Assembly (NCBI RefSeq): GCF_024809855.1
Contig: NZ_JANUEM010000002.1
Location: forward strand, 1 to 64,000
DNA length: 64,000 nt
Direction of reading: 5' to 3'
DNA from: Rheinheimera pacifica
GTDB lineage: Bacteria > Pseudomonadota > Gammaproteobacteria > Enterobacterales > Alteromonadaceae
Shown here: piece by piece, positions 42,409 to 51,107 of the stretch
Numbering within the stretch: position 1 is the first letter of the stretch
How the letters are laid out: the number at the start of each line of letters is the position of its first letter
Notes under the pieces: model-generated
The model's input: only the letters and a program-made list of their open reading frames with translations
What the model was told of the DNA's origin: nothing
The model's database searches: none
Translations under genes and position numbers: made by a program

Positions 42409-43101
42409 ATGCCTGCCACAACCAGTTATAACAAAACCCTGCTGGTAATCGAAGATGATGCCCAGATGCGTCAGCAATTACAGTTGCTGCTGCAAAACCA
42501 TGGTTATCAACCGGACATTGCTGCAGATGGTGAGAGTGGCGCCAGTATGGCGCTGACCGGCAGCTATGATTTGATTCTGCTGGATATCCGCCTGCCCGGC
42601 ATCGACGGCTTTAACGTGTTGCAACTGTTAAGGCAGCGCGCCAATACGCCGGTGATTATTGTCTCGGCCTGTGGCGCTGAAGCGGATCGTATTCAGGGCT
42701 TTACTCATGGCGCCGATGATTATCTGGCCAAGCCCTACAGCTTTGCTGAGTTGCTGCTGCGAATTGAAGCCGTGCTGCGCCGTAGCCAGCCTCAGGCCGC
42801 GGTGTGGCAGCTGCAATATCAGGAATTAACACTGGACCGGCGCAGCCAGAGTGCCAGCTGCTATGAGCAGTTGCTGATGCTGACGCCGGTAGAATTTCGC
42901 TTACTGTGGGCACTGGCGCAGCAACCGCAGCAGATACTGAGTAAGCGCGTGTTGTATCCGCTGGTGCTGGACCGTAACTTTACTGAGCATGATCGCAGCC
43001 TGGATATGCACTTAAGCAGGTTGAGAAAGAAACTCAGCAGTTGCGGCTTTAACACCGAGCGCCTGGTGACGCTGCACGGTAAAGGCTTCCGGTTACTATG
43101 A
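42409..43101 (+). CDS. OmpR-family response regulator, iron-regulated
   Basis: 230 aa. Receiver with Asp in DLILLDIRLPGIDGFNVL and Lys in DDYLAKPYSF, then a winged-helix domain (LLMLTPVEFRLLWALA ... DRSLDMHLSRLRKKL ... VTLHGKGFRLL). The preceding Fur box and the downstream TonB receptor gene suggest a PfeR/PirR-like activator that induces a siderophore receptor when its ligand is present. It overlaps the kinase gene by ATGA. Confidence 0.9.
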   Translation: MPATTSYNKTLLVIEDDAQMRQQLQLLLQNHGYQPDIAADGESGASMALTGSYDLILLDIRLPGIDGFNVLQLLRQRANTPVIIVSACGAEADRIQGFTHGADDYLAKPYSFAELLLRIEAVLRRSQPQAAVWQLQYQELTLDRRSQSASCYEQLLMLTPVEFRLLWALAQQPQQILSKRVLYPLVLDRNFTEHDRSLDMHLSRLRKKLSSCGFNTERLVTLHGKGFRLL

Positions 43102-44429
43102 ACCGGCCGCTGTTTATCCGCTTATGTCTGCTGCTGGCTGTGGGTACTGTGCTGTTGTTCTGGTTGATTGCCGCAGCACTGAACCAGCTGGAGCGTCAGC
43201 TTAGCATGTTAAGCCCAGCGGCGAGGCAAACATTGTTGCAGTACCGCGATCAGGCCGAAGCTTTGTATGACCCGGCCAATCCGGCTGCATTGCAGCAATG
43301 GCTTAACCAGTTTCGGCAACAGGAAAACAGCTGGGCTACCGTGGTGCACCTTGATGTTGTTAGTATCGACAGCACCGATTTACAGGCCCGCTTTACTGAT
43401 GGCTTTATTCTTGGCCGTAGTATTGATTGGCCAATTCATTTACATCTGAACTATAACCCGGTAATGGACCTGCCGTTTATCCACCACCATGCCAGTTTAC
43501 TGCTGGAACTGCCTGAGCAACTCAGGCCGGGCAAATACTGGCCACCGCTGAAACTACTACTGCAATTGTTGCTACCGTTAACGCTGATGCTGCTGGTGTG
43601 TTATTTGCTGTACCGGCATTTAATGCGGCCGGTAAAGCTGTTACAGCAGCATGCCCGCCAACTGGCTGCCGGCCGGTTAGACAGCCGCGTGCGGCCTGCG
43701 CTGGGGCCAAGGCAGGATGAACTGACCGAGTTGGCCGACAACTTTGATCTGATGGCCGAGCGGTTAAGCCAGCAACTGCAGCGTCAGCGCCAGTTTATTG
43801 CTGATATGTCGCATGAGCTGCGCACACCGCTTAGCCGGATGACGCTGGCGCTGGACTGCGCCGAACAGCAACTGGATAGCCAGCTCATGCTAGCACGGCT
43901 GCGGCGCGAGTCTGATGCGATGCAGAAACTGATTGGCAATGCGCTAACGCTGGCCTGGTTGGATAACGAAGCAGGCCAGCTGGTCGCTGAACCCTTTGAT
44001 TTAGCTGACTTACTCGACAGTTTATGCAGCGATGCCCGCTTTGAATTTCCTGATCGGCAGTTACACTGCAACTGGCCGGACAGCATGCCGTTAAGCAAGG
44101 GCAGCGCCCGTTTGCTTGGCCAGGCGATTGAGAACATTTTACGTAATGCGCTGCGGTTTACTCCGCCCGGAGCCAGCGTCTGGCTTAGTGTCAGCCGTAG
44201 CGAGGAGTGCTGGAATCTGCAAATCCGCGACAGCGGCCCTGGCGTAGCAGAAGCTTACTTACCACGGCTATTTACACCATTTTTCCGCGTGCCAGGGGCA
44301 GAGCAACCCGGCAGCGGCTACGGCCTGGGGCTGGCACTGGCGAAGCGGCTGACAGAAGCCGCCGGTGGCAGCATCAGCGCCGTTAATAGCCCACCCGGTT
44401 TATGTATTAGCCTGAAATTACCCGGCTAA
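43098..44429 (+). CDS. Sensor histidine kinase, PfeS-like
   Basis: 443 aa. TM1 (about residues 8-27), a periplasmic domain of about 120 residues, TM2 (about 150-171), HAMP, His box FIADMSHELRTPLSRMTLAL, and a C-terminal ATPase with RDSGPGVAEAYLPRLFTPFFRV and GSGYGLGLALAKRL. The short periplasmic part fits recognition of a small ligand or loaded receptor. Translationally coupled to the regulator. The next gene, 80 bases on, is a TonB receptor with its own Fur box. Confidence 0.9.
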   Translation: MNRPLFIRLCLLLAVGTVLLFWLIAAALNQLERQLSMLSPAARQTLLQYRDQAEALYDPANPAALQQWLNQFRQQENSWATVVHLDVVSIDSTDLQARFTDGFILGRSIDWPIHLHLNYNPVMDLPFIHHHASLLLELPEQLRPGKYWPPLKLLLQLLLPLTLMLLVCYLLYRHLMRPVKLLQQHARQLAAGRLDSRVRPALGPRQDELTELADNFDLMAERLSQQLQRQRQFIADMSHELRTPLSRMTLALDCAEQQLDSQLMLARLRRESDAMQKLIGNALTLAWLDNEAGQLVAEPFDLADLLDSLCSDARFEFPDRQLHCNWPDSMPLSKGSARLLGQAIENILRNALRFTPPGASVWLSVSRSEECWNLQIRDSGPGVAEAYLPRLFTPFFRVPGAEQPGSGYGLGLALAKRLTEAAGGSISAVNSPPGLCISLKLPG

Positions 44430-44482
44430 ATGTAACAAGTGTAAAAGTGGTTTGCTTCGGCTTGCTGATCTTTACAATGATT

Positions 44483-44501
44483 AATGATAACTATTCTCAT
44501 T
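44483..44501 (+). promoter_or_regulatory. Fur box upstream of the TonB receptor
   Basis: AATGATAACTATTCTCATT matches the Fur consensus in most positions and ends 14 bases before the start codon at 44516. Confidence 0.8.
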
Positions 44502-44515
44502 GTTAAGGATTGCAC

Positions 44516-46450
44516 ATGTCTCTGCGCTACTCATTGCTGGCTGTCGCTGTTGCCGCCGCCAGCGCTCAGGCTTTGGCCAATACTGACTCATCTGAGCTGG
44601 AAACCATAGAAGTTGTCGGTAAGCGCATTACCGCAGAGCGGCTGATCCTGACTGACGACGACTGGCAAAAGCGCCAGGCGCAGGATTTGGAAGATTTATT
44701 CGCTGAGCAGGCTGCACTCAGTGTCGGCGGAGGCTTAGGGGTAGCGCAGAAAATCTACCTGAATGGTATTGAAGATTTACTGCTGAATGTATCAATTGAT
44801 GGCGCCGTGCAATCGGGCAGTATGTTTCATCATATTGGCCGGCTAACACTGGAGCCGGAGCTGCTGCGCCAGGTTGAAGTGCAGGCAGGCCCGGGTGATG
44901 CCACTCAGGGCGCTGGGGCTTTAGGCGGCAGTATTGATTTTGTCACCAAAGACGCCAGCGACTTATTGCTGCCGGGCGAGCGTTTTGCCGGCTTGGTCAA
45001 AGCAGGCTATAGCTCAGTGAACGACGGACAAAAGTATAACCTGACTTTAGCCAGTATGCTGAGCGATAACTGGGGCCTGATTGGCAGCTTTTCTGACGTG
45101 GATAGCAAGCTGATGCAAGATGGCGCCGGCAATAAGCAGCCAGGTACAGCAGCAAAGCAACAATTTGGTTTTGCCAAGCTAACCGGCCAGCTAACTGAGC
45201 ATCAAACTGTGCGCTTTAGTTTTGAACGCGCCACTGACGATGGCCTGCGGGCACAGCGGCCAAACTGGCAGGTTAGTAGTTGGAATGCGGTGTATCCGCT
45301 GGAAACGGTGCGTAGCACCAGTGCTGTTAACTACCAGTTTAACCCAGACTCTGCGCTGGTTGATGTCAAACTGGCGCTGTTCCACAGCGACACCAAACTG
45401 AAGCAGAACGCCCGGTTTGGCCTGTATCAGGGCGATATTCAGAATCAGGGGCTGGATTTGCGTAACAGCAGCCGCCTTGGGACGCACCAGTTGGAATACG
45501 GTATTGACTACCGGCATGAAGAAACCGGCTTAACGGCACTGGAAGACCCAACAGTGCCGCAGGATGGCGAGAAAGCCCGCGTGATCGGCGTGTTTTTACA
45601 GGACTACTGGGATATTACGCCGCGCCTGCGCCTGAATGCCGGTGCCCGCTTTGACGACTATAAAGTTGATGATGCTAATCAGCAACGGTTAACGTCTGAC
45701 GGTATCAGCCCTAACCTTGGCTTGTCATGGCAGCAAACAACAAACTGGCGCCTTTACGGAGGTTACAGCAGTGCGCTGCGTGGCCGCTTAACCACTAACA
45801 GCTTTGTACTGGACAGCCGTAGCAACAGCGAGGATTTACAAGCGGAAGAAGCTCATCACTGGCAACTGGGGTCTGAATGGCGCCAGGGTAACTGGCAGCT
45901 GAATGCCAACCTGTTTCAGACCGATATTGATGATGCTATTTCAGAAGTCAGCCGGGTTTACCAGAACATCGGCGATGTCGAAACCAAGGGCTATAACGTG
46001 CAACTGCGCTACCGGTTGCAGGATTTTTCAGCCTCGGCCAGTGTAAATCAAGCCAGGGCCCGATTAAACGGCGAGCGAATGAATGGCTATGACCATGGTG
46101 CCCTTGGCACCACTTTGGGCCGTACCTGGGTATTACGGCTGGAATACGCGCTCAGCAATACGCTGTTAACCGGCTGGGGCAGCCGGGCGGTGGAAGGTGA
46201 ACACGATATTTCCACTTCAGCCGGCCTGGTGCAGCAACCCGGCTATGCGGTGCACGATGTATTTGTGCGTTGGCAACCGGCGATGCTTAAAGGCCTGACA
46301 CTGAACCTGACAGTGCGTAATCTGCTGGATAAATTCTACCGCGATCACGCGACTGTGGCCGATTTTGGCCATCTGCCGGATTTTGAAGGTCTGGCCGGCT
46401 TGCCGGAAGCCGGTCGCGATCTACGGTTGGAAGCGCGTTGGCAGTTTTAA
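44516..46450 (+). CDS. TonB-dependent receptor, Fur-controlled
   Basis: 644 aa. Signal peptide to about residue 22 (SAQALA), TonB box-like ETIEVVGKR, plug (LEDLFAEQAALSVGGGLGVAQKIYLNGIEDLLLNVSIDGA, GPGDATQGAGALGGSIDFVTKD) and a beta-barrel ending in LEARWQF. The plug pattern (DGAVQSGSMFHHIGR) is that of smaller catecholate/heme-type receptors rather than FhuA-like ones. The substrate is not determined. Placed right after the Fur-boxed two-component pair, which probably senses the same ligand, and before a PepSY membrane protein that may help release iron. ATG 44516 has an AAGGA site. Confidence 0.88.
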   Translation: MSLRYSLLAVAVAAASAQALANTDSSELETIEVVGKRITAERLILTDDDWQKRQAQDLEDLFAEQAALSVGGGLGVAQKIYLNGIEDLLLNVSIDGAVQSGSMFHHIGRLTLEPELLRQVEVQAGPGDATQGAGALGGSIDFVTKDASDLLLPGERFAGLVKAGYSSVNDGQKYNLTLASMLSDNWGLIGSFSDVDSKLMQDGAGNKQPGTAAKQQFGFAKLTGQLTEHQTVRFSFERATDDGLRAQRPNWQVSSWNAVYPLETVRSTSAVNYQFNPDSALVDVKLALFHSDTKLKQNARFGLYQGDIQNQGLDLRNSSRLGTHQLEYGIDYRHEETGLTALEDPTVPQDGEKARVIGVFLQDYWDITPRLRLNAGARFDDYKVDDANQQRLTSDGISPNLGLSWQQTTNWRLYGGYSSALRGRLTTNSFVLDSRSNSEDLQAEEAHHWQLGSEWRQGNWQLNANLFQTDIDDAISEVSRVYQNIGDVETKGYNVQLRYRLQDFSASASVNQARARLNGERMNGYDHGALGTTLGRTWVLRLEYALSNTLLTGWGSRAVEGEHDISTSAGLVQQPGYAVHDVFVRWQPAMLKGLTLNLTVRNLLDKFYRDHATVADFGHLPDFEGLAGLPEAGRDLRLEARWQF

Positions 46451-46454
46451 TCCG

Positions 46455-46472
46455 ATGGGCGCCTGCGCCCAT
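46455..46472 (+). terminator. Hairpin between the receptor and PepSY genes
   Basis: ATGGGCG-cctg-CGCCCAT, a 7-bp stem followed by TATTCTTT, 5 bases after the receptor stop. It may partly attenuate transcription into the PepSY gene, which has no separate promoter that I can identify. Confidence 0.65.
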
Positions 46473-46500
46473 TATTCTTTCTGGCAGGCAATGTTAAATT

Positions 46501-47616
46501 ATGCGGCACTGGCTAAGAAAAGTTCACCTTATTACTGCGCTACTCAGCGGTATTGTGGTCAGTATTGTCGGTATTACCGGCTCCTTATACGTGTTTGAAC
46601 CTGAGCTGACCGCCTGGTTGCAACGCGATTATTATCAGCCGCAATTAAGTAGCCGGCCTTTTGCCGACGATGCTGCCATTGCCAGCTATATTGAGCAGCA
46701 AACGCAGGCTCAGCTGCAAACCCTGCAATGGCCAGTGCGTAGCCGCCAGACTTACGCTTTTAAGTTATTTGGCGACAGCAACTGGTATTATTTTGATCAA
46801 AGCTCGGGGCAGATTTCACAAAACAAAGGTGCTTTTAACCACCCGTTTTTTGAGCTGGTGTACAACATCCACGCCAACCTGTTGCTGGGCGAACCCGGCC
46901 GCTACATTACTGCCACCGCGTCATTGCTGTTTGCGTTAAGCAGCATACTAACCGGCTTGTACCTGTGGTGGCCAAGGCGGTTAACCCGCTGGCGTCATGC
47001 GCTGAAAATTCACCGTGGTAATGCCAGGCGCGTTAACTTTGAGCTGCACAGCGTTAGCGCTGCCTGGTTTGCGATACCGCTGTTTATTATGGGCATCACC
47101 GGCGGATATTTTCTTTATACCGCGCCCCTGCAAAAAGTGCTGGATATGATTACTCTGTCAGAAGCGGCGCCGGCCGACCCATGGCAACAGCAGTATCAAT
47201 TTGCCGGCGCAGCGCAGCCAAAGCTAAGCGCCGCTGAGGCTATTGTTCAGATGGTGCAGCATTACCCTGAGTTGTATCCGCGCAATATCTGGCTGGCTGA
47301 ACATGACGATGATGCGCTGGTGTTTGGCTACCAAAACAGCTTAAGCCTGCATAGCGGGCCAAGGCGGCGGGCTTTTATCCACGCCGACCCTTATAGCGGC
47401 GAGGTGTTATCGCGCTACGACCCGGCAACCCTGCCACGCGGCGCGGCGCTGGCAGCCGCCTGGCTGATTCCGCTGCATTTTGGTGAGTTCGGAGGCATAG
47501 TTACCCGGATTTTGTGGTTTATCGGTGGGTTTTTGCCGCTGCTGCTGTTCGTTACCGGTATTAAAATGTGGTTGAACCGACGGCCCAACACTACTGGGCA
47601 GCCTGGGCGGCGCTAA
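46501..47616 (+). CDS. PepSY-associated transmembrane protein, putative ferric-siderophore reductase
   Basis: 371 aa with four transmembrane helices: ITALLSGIVVSIVGITGSLYVF near the N-terminus, SLLFALSSILTGLYLWWPRR, AWFAIPLFIMGITGGYFLY, and ILWFIGGFLPLLLFVTGIKMWL near the C-terminus. PepSY-type periplasmic regions lie between, including DPYSGEVLSRYDPATLP. Conserved His residues at helix ends (WRHALKIHRG, NIHANLLLGEPG) are haem- or metal-ligand candidates. Such proteins (PiuB/FoxB-like) accompany siderophore receptors and are thought to reduce or release iron from siderophores in the inner membrane. Follows the Fur-controlled receptor. Confidence 0.85.
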   Translation: MRHWLRKVHLITALLSGIVVSIVGITGSLYVFEPELTAWLQRDYYQPQLSSRPFADDAAIASYIEQQTQAQLQTLQWPVRSRQTYAFKLFGDSNWYYFDQSSGQISQNKGAFNHPFFELVYNIHANLLLGEPGRYITATASLLFALSSILTGLYLWWPRRLTRWRHALKIHRGNARRVNFELHSVSAAWFAIPLFIMGITGGYFLYTAPLQKVLDMITLSEAAPADPWQQQYQFAGAAQPKLSAAEAIVQMVQHYPELYPRNIWLAEHDDDALVFGYQNSLSLHSGPRRRAFIHADPYSGEVLSRYDPATLPRGAALAAAWLIPLHFGEFGGIVTRILWFIGGFLPLLLFVTGIKMWLNRRPNTTGQPGRR

Positions 47617-47730
47617 GATAAGTATTGGGGTGGGCGCTGCATCTAACGTAGTGCGTAAGCACAAGCAATATTGCAAACAGGCAAGCTATTAAAAGTGGTG
47701 CAAAGGCTTAACTGAAGCAGATTAATTTTA

Positions 47731-47760
47731 ACTGAGGCTAACTGAGGCTAACTGAGGTTA
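47731..47760 (+). repeat. Three tandem 10-bp repeats
   Basis: ACTGAGGCTA occurs twice and ACTGAGGTTA once in direct succession, with a degenerate ACTGAAGCAG at 47711. They lie in the 265-base gap between the two PepSY genes, just upstream of a Fur box. Replication slippage or a regulator array; nothing decides. Confidence 0.8.
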
Positions 47761-47787
47761 AATTGAATACCGACTGAATCAGTATTA

Positions 47788-47806
47788 AATGATAATCAAT
47801 ATCAAT
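47788..47806 (+). promoter_or_regulatory. Fur box upstream of the second PepSY gene
   Basis: AATGATAATCAATATCAAT, a good Fur 19-mer, continues into AACAATA. It lies 76 bases before the start at 47882. Confidence 0.78.
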
Positions 47807-47881
47807 AACAATAGCGGTTGATAAGGATTCCTATTAACATTAATATATGTGGCTTGATGTAAGGTACTCAGGCACTAAAAG

Positions 47882-49036
47882 ATGGCAAAACTCAGTAATC
47901 GTTTTTGGTTTCAGTTGCATGGCTGGTTTTCGCTGCCGATCTGGTTGGTGTTTTGCTTTGTTTGTTTAAGCGGCACCGTCGCTGTATTAAGCCACGAACT
48001 AACCTGGCTGACTAACCCCAACGCGCGTGCTACTAACCCGGATAACCTGCCTGCCAAACCTGCTGCTGAACTGGTAGAGATAGTACAGCAAGCCTACCCT
48101 ACTGCGGCGATCAATATGGTTGTTGCCTATGAGCCTTATCTGGTAAACGGGATAATGTTTACCGATCACGATAAACCTGTCGCTATTGCCTATGTCAACC
48201 AGTACACCGGCGAAATTCAGCAAATTAATGAAGGCATGACCTTTATTAACTTTATGCGCAGCCTGCATAGCTGGCTGCTCTTCCCGTGGCAAAACGGCTA
48301 CAGCGTTGGCTATTATCTGGTGTGTGCCATGGCAATAGTGATGCTGGGAGCCTTAATTACCGGCCTGATTATCTATAAAAATTTCTGGCGTGCTTTTACC
48401 CAGCCCAAATTGCGCTTTAACCAGGGTAAAAGAACGATTTTGACCGATTTACACCGGTTAGCCGGTGTCTGGTCTATCTGGTTTTTAATGGTGATGAGTG
48501 CCACCGGGCTATGGTATCTGGTGCAGGCAGTGCTGTGGCACGCCGATATTGATATTGAGCCGCATGACCCTATTGTTGCGATACATGACTTACCGACAGA
48601 GCAACAAGCACCGAAGATTGATTTCGCTGCGGCGATGCGGATAGCGCAACAACGTTTCCCGGATTTTCAGCCAAGCTATCTGATGTTGCCAGAACATAAC
48701 CGGGGTATGTATACGCTGGTGGGCGGTGGCGACCATATTTTCTATGACCAGTATTCATACCACCTGAATATTAACCCCTGGACCGGCGAAATTGCCAAAG
48801 CAAAATCACCGGAAACGATGACAGCATTACAAACGGTAATGCATATTGCTGACCCTTTGCACTACGGTACTCTTGGTGGTATCTGGACTAAGATTATCTG
48901 GTTTTTGTTTGGTTTGATTTTATCGGGTATGTCGATTACCGGTTTTATGATGTGGGGCAGCCGCACCGTGAAAGCGGCCCGAGAGCGTCGTAGTACCGAC
49001 AGCAACCTGTTAACGGAGGCCAAAGATGGCGTTTAA
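47882..49036 (+). CDS. PepSY-associated transmembrane protein, second copy
   Basis: 384 aa, same fold as the gene at 46501 but diverged. It opens with WFQLHGWFSLPIWLVFCFVCLSGTVAVLSHEL, followed by a PepSY segment (YVNQYTGEIQQINEG), LVCAMAIVMLGALITGLIIYK, DLHRLAGVWSIWFLMVMSATGLWYL, a second PepSY region (YHLNINPWTGEIAKAKSPET) and a last helix IWFLFGLILSGMSITGFMMW. Conserved His of QLHGW, SLHSWLLFPW and DLHRL are candidate haem or metal ligands. Its Fur box places it in the iron regulon. It overlaps the next gene by 11 bases, so the two products are probably partners. Confidence 0.86.
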   Translation: MAKLSNRFWFQLHGWFSLPIWLVFCFVCLSGTVAVLSHELTWLTNPNARATNPDNLPAKPAAELVEIVQQAYPTAAINMVVAYEPYLVNGIMFTDHDKPVAIAYVNQYTGEIQQINEGMTFINFMRSLHSWLLFPWQNGYSVGYYLVCAMAIVMLGALITGLIIYKNFWRAFTQPKLRFNQGKRTILTDLHRLAGVWSIWFLMVMSATGLWYLVQAVLWHADIDIEPHDPIVAIHDLPTEQQAPKIDFAAAMRIAQQRFPDFQPSYLMLPEHNRGMYTLVGGGDHIFYDQYSYHLNINPWTGEIAKAKSPETMTALQTVMHIADPLHYGTLGGIWTKIIWFLFGLILSGMSITGFMMWGSRTVKAARERRSTDSNLLTEAKDGV

Positions 49037-49496
49037 AAATAGCTTTTGGCAGCGTAATAAATTTAAGTTAAGTGGGTTATTGTTGGTACTGCCGATATGG
49101 TTTTTGTATGACTCTTTAACACCGGTATTCCCACCTGCCTGGAACGAGCAGGCCGTAGGGCCTTATGTTATTACACCGATGCCGTTTGATTTAAAACAGC
49201 CTTACGCGCACCACGAAGAGTTTGTAAAAGATTTTCTGCTGATGTTTAAGCAAGGCGATATTAATACTATCCGTCAGGGCTACGTGAATATTGGCCCCTC
49301 GGCGCTGCCACTTACAACCTTGCAACAAGGTGATGAAGGCATATTACATGGTAGTGAGCATGGCCTGCATGTGCATGCCATAGCACCAAAACAGTTTAGC
49401 GCCACGGATAAACTCTGGTTAACCATTCAAACCTGGCAGGGTGAACTGCTGGTAAGCAGCTGGGAGCTGGCGCCCGCACTGTTAGCCAATAACTGA
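49026..49496 (+). CDS. Membrane-anchored His-rich protein coupled to the PepSY gene
   Basis: 156 aa; family not recognised. An N-terminal helix (KLSGLLLVLPIWFLYDSL) anchors a periplasmic domain with several His-containing segments: PYAHHEEFVKDFLL and GSEHGLHVHAIAPKQ. GGAGG lies 7 bases before ATG 49026, inside the end of the PepSY gene. The His clusters and Fur-controlled operon suggest metal or haem handling together with the PepSY protein. This is inference only. Confidence 0.75.
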   Translation: MAFKNSFWQRNKFKLSGLLLVLPIWFLYDSLTPVFPPAWNEQAVGPYVITPMPFDLKQPYAHHEEFVKDFLLMFKQGDINTIRQGYVNIGPSALPLTTLQQGDEGILHGSEHGLHVHAIAPKQFSATDKLWLTIQTWQGELLVSSWELAPALLANN

Positions 49497-49662
49497 TTCT
49501 GCCCACCTCATATTTCCCCGGTGGCTAAAAGCTTGGTAGCACCGGGGTAGCGCTGTACATTTTCCGTTCATCTTTGGCTATACTCTCTGGCGCAGTCCGG
49601 CGCAGTTATCGTAGTAAGGTCGCAGTAAGATATGCCGTTTTTCTGACACAAGGAGAACAGTT

Positions 49663-50934
49663 ATGGCGGCTTCGAAACGGATAATAATTTGTTGTGACGG
49701 TACCTGGAATGAACCCGATGATATTCCAACCAACGTAACCAAACTGGTACGCAGTATTAAGCCCACTGCCAGCGATGGTATGCATCAGGTGGTATTTTAT
49801 GATGAAGGTGTGGGTACCGGCGGCAGAATAGATAAATTTATTGGTGGTGCTTTTGGCAGCGGGCTGGAAAAAAACGTACTCGATTGCTACCGCTTTTTAG
49901 TGCACAACTATGAACTGGGCGACGAAATATATTGCTTTGGTTTTAGCCGTGGTGCTTATACCGCCAGGGCTTTTGTCGGGTTAGTGCATACCGTTGGCTT
50001 GTTAGAGAAAGACCAGCTTGACCAGATGAAGCAAGTTTACAAATACTACCGCACCCACCCGGAGCAGCGACCGCAAACTCAGTATTATGACAATTACCGG
50101 CCCGATATCCGGATGGTAGGCGTGTTTGATACGGTTGGGGCACTTGGGGCACCTACGCCATTTCTGGGCAAACTAACACGGGGTTGGGTAGGCTTTTTTA
50201 ACACTCATATTTGTGAGCAGGTAAAGCATGCCTATCATGCGCTGGCACTTGACGAGCGGCGGGGGCCATTTCAGCCTGATTTATGGACCGGTAGCTTAAA
50301 AGGTGATCAGTATATGGAGCAATGCTGGTTTGCCGGTGTGCATTCTGATATTGGTGGTGGCTATGAAGAGTGCGGCTTGTCTGATATTCCATTGCAATGG
50401 ATGCTGATTAAAGCCTGTGCACTGGGGCTGGAGTTTAATGACGAATACCTGTTAACCCTGTGCCAGCCTGATTTACATATGCAGGTGCATAATTCTTATT
50501 CTTACAGTTACAAATTACTGGAAAAATTGGGGGCGGGTGAATCGGTGCGGCGCATTTATGGTGATCCGGCGAACCCACCTATTAATGTCAGTATTCACGA
50601 TAGCGTGTATCAGCGCATAGCCGGTGGTAAATACCAGCCCCAAAACCCTGATTTTCCAACCGCTGATAAACTGGCCGACCGGCGCAGGCAAATTCGCTAT
50701 ATGGCCACCGATACACCACTGGCACAACTGACGATAAAAGAATTTGCCGGTCATTGCCAGTTGCTGGATTTTAGCCAGGGAGGTGGTGCACGTATTCAGT
50801 ACAACGGCGAGCTGAAAAAAGGCGACAGTGTTAGCTTTGCAAGCGAACGTTTTGGTAACAGTGTAGCGCAGTGTGTGTGGAAAAAAGGCAACCAGTACGG
50901 GTTGCTGTTTAACAGCCAAATGCTCGATAGCTGA
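49663..50934 (+). CDS. DUF2235 alpha/beta hydrolase fused to a C-terminal PilZ domain
   Basis: 423 aa. Residues 5-310 are a DUF2235 (T6SS Tle1-like phospholipase) domain: IIICCDGTWNEP, the nucleophile elbow GFSRGAYTAR (Ser95), VGVFDTVGALG and the His/Asp region WFAGVHSDIGGGY. Residues about 338-418 look like a PilZ c-di-GMP receptor: RRRQIR (RxxxR) at 340-345, LLDFSQGGGARI with the DxSxxG motif (Asp369, Ser371, Gly374), then VAQCVWKKGNQYGLLF as the last strand. No signal peptide and no VgrG, PAAR or immunity gene nearby, so it is unlikely to be a secreted toxin. A c-di-GMP-controlled lipase or esterase is the simplest reading. ATG 49663 has AAGGAGA 9 bases upstream. Stands alone. Confidence 0.82.
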   Translation: MAASKRIIICCDGTWNEPDDIPTNVTKLVRSIKPTASDGMHQVVFYDEGVGTGGRIDKFIGGAFGSGLEKNVLDCYRFLVHNYELGDEIYCFGFSRGAYTARAFVGLVHTVGLLEKDQLDQMKQVYKYYRTHPEQRPQTQYYDNYRPDIRMVGVFDTVGALGAPTPFLGKLTRGWVGFFNTHICEQVKHAYHALALDERRGPFQPDLWTGSLKGDQYMEQCWFAGVHSDIGGGYEECGLSDIPLQWMLIKACALGLEFNDEYLLTLCQPDLHMQVHNSYSYSYKLLEKLGAGESVRRIYGDPANPPINVSIHDSVYQRIAGGKYQPQNPDFPTADKLADRRRQIRYMATDTPLAQLTIKEFAGHCQLLDFSQGGGARIQYNGELKKGDSVSFASERFGNSVAQCVWKKGNQYGLLFNSQMLDS

Positions 50935-50948
50935 TGTTGCTACAACTG

Positions 50949-50973
50949 CCTGGCTACAGAGCGCGTAGCCAGG
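50949..50973 (+). terminator. Hairpin after the DUF2235-PilZ gene
   Basis: CCTGGCTAC (50949-50957) pairs with GTAGCCAGG (50965-50973), a perfect 9-bp stem with a 7-base loop, followed by ATTTC. Confidence 0.7.
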
Positions 50974-51107
50974 ATTTCACCAGTACTAACAAATTTAACG
51001 CTTAGTAATCGCCTCGTGTCTCAAGTTTCCGGTACTTTTATTGCGATAATTATTGTGATGTTATAACATTTCCGGCTCTATGATTTTAGCCAAACTAAGT
51101 AAGACAC

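Noticed and set aside
49663..50934. T6SS antibacterial lipase effector
   Set aside because: There is no VgrG, Hcp, PAAR, adaptor or immunity gene nearby, and the C-terminus looks like a PilZ domain rather than a targeting region.
51045..51063. Fur box before the TonB receptor at 51108
   Set aside because: GATAATTATTGTGATGTTA agrees with the 19-mer in only about 12 positions, clearly weaker than the other four sites, so it is not listed as a feature.
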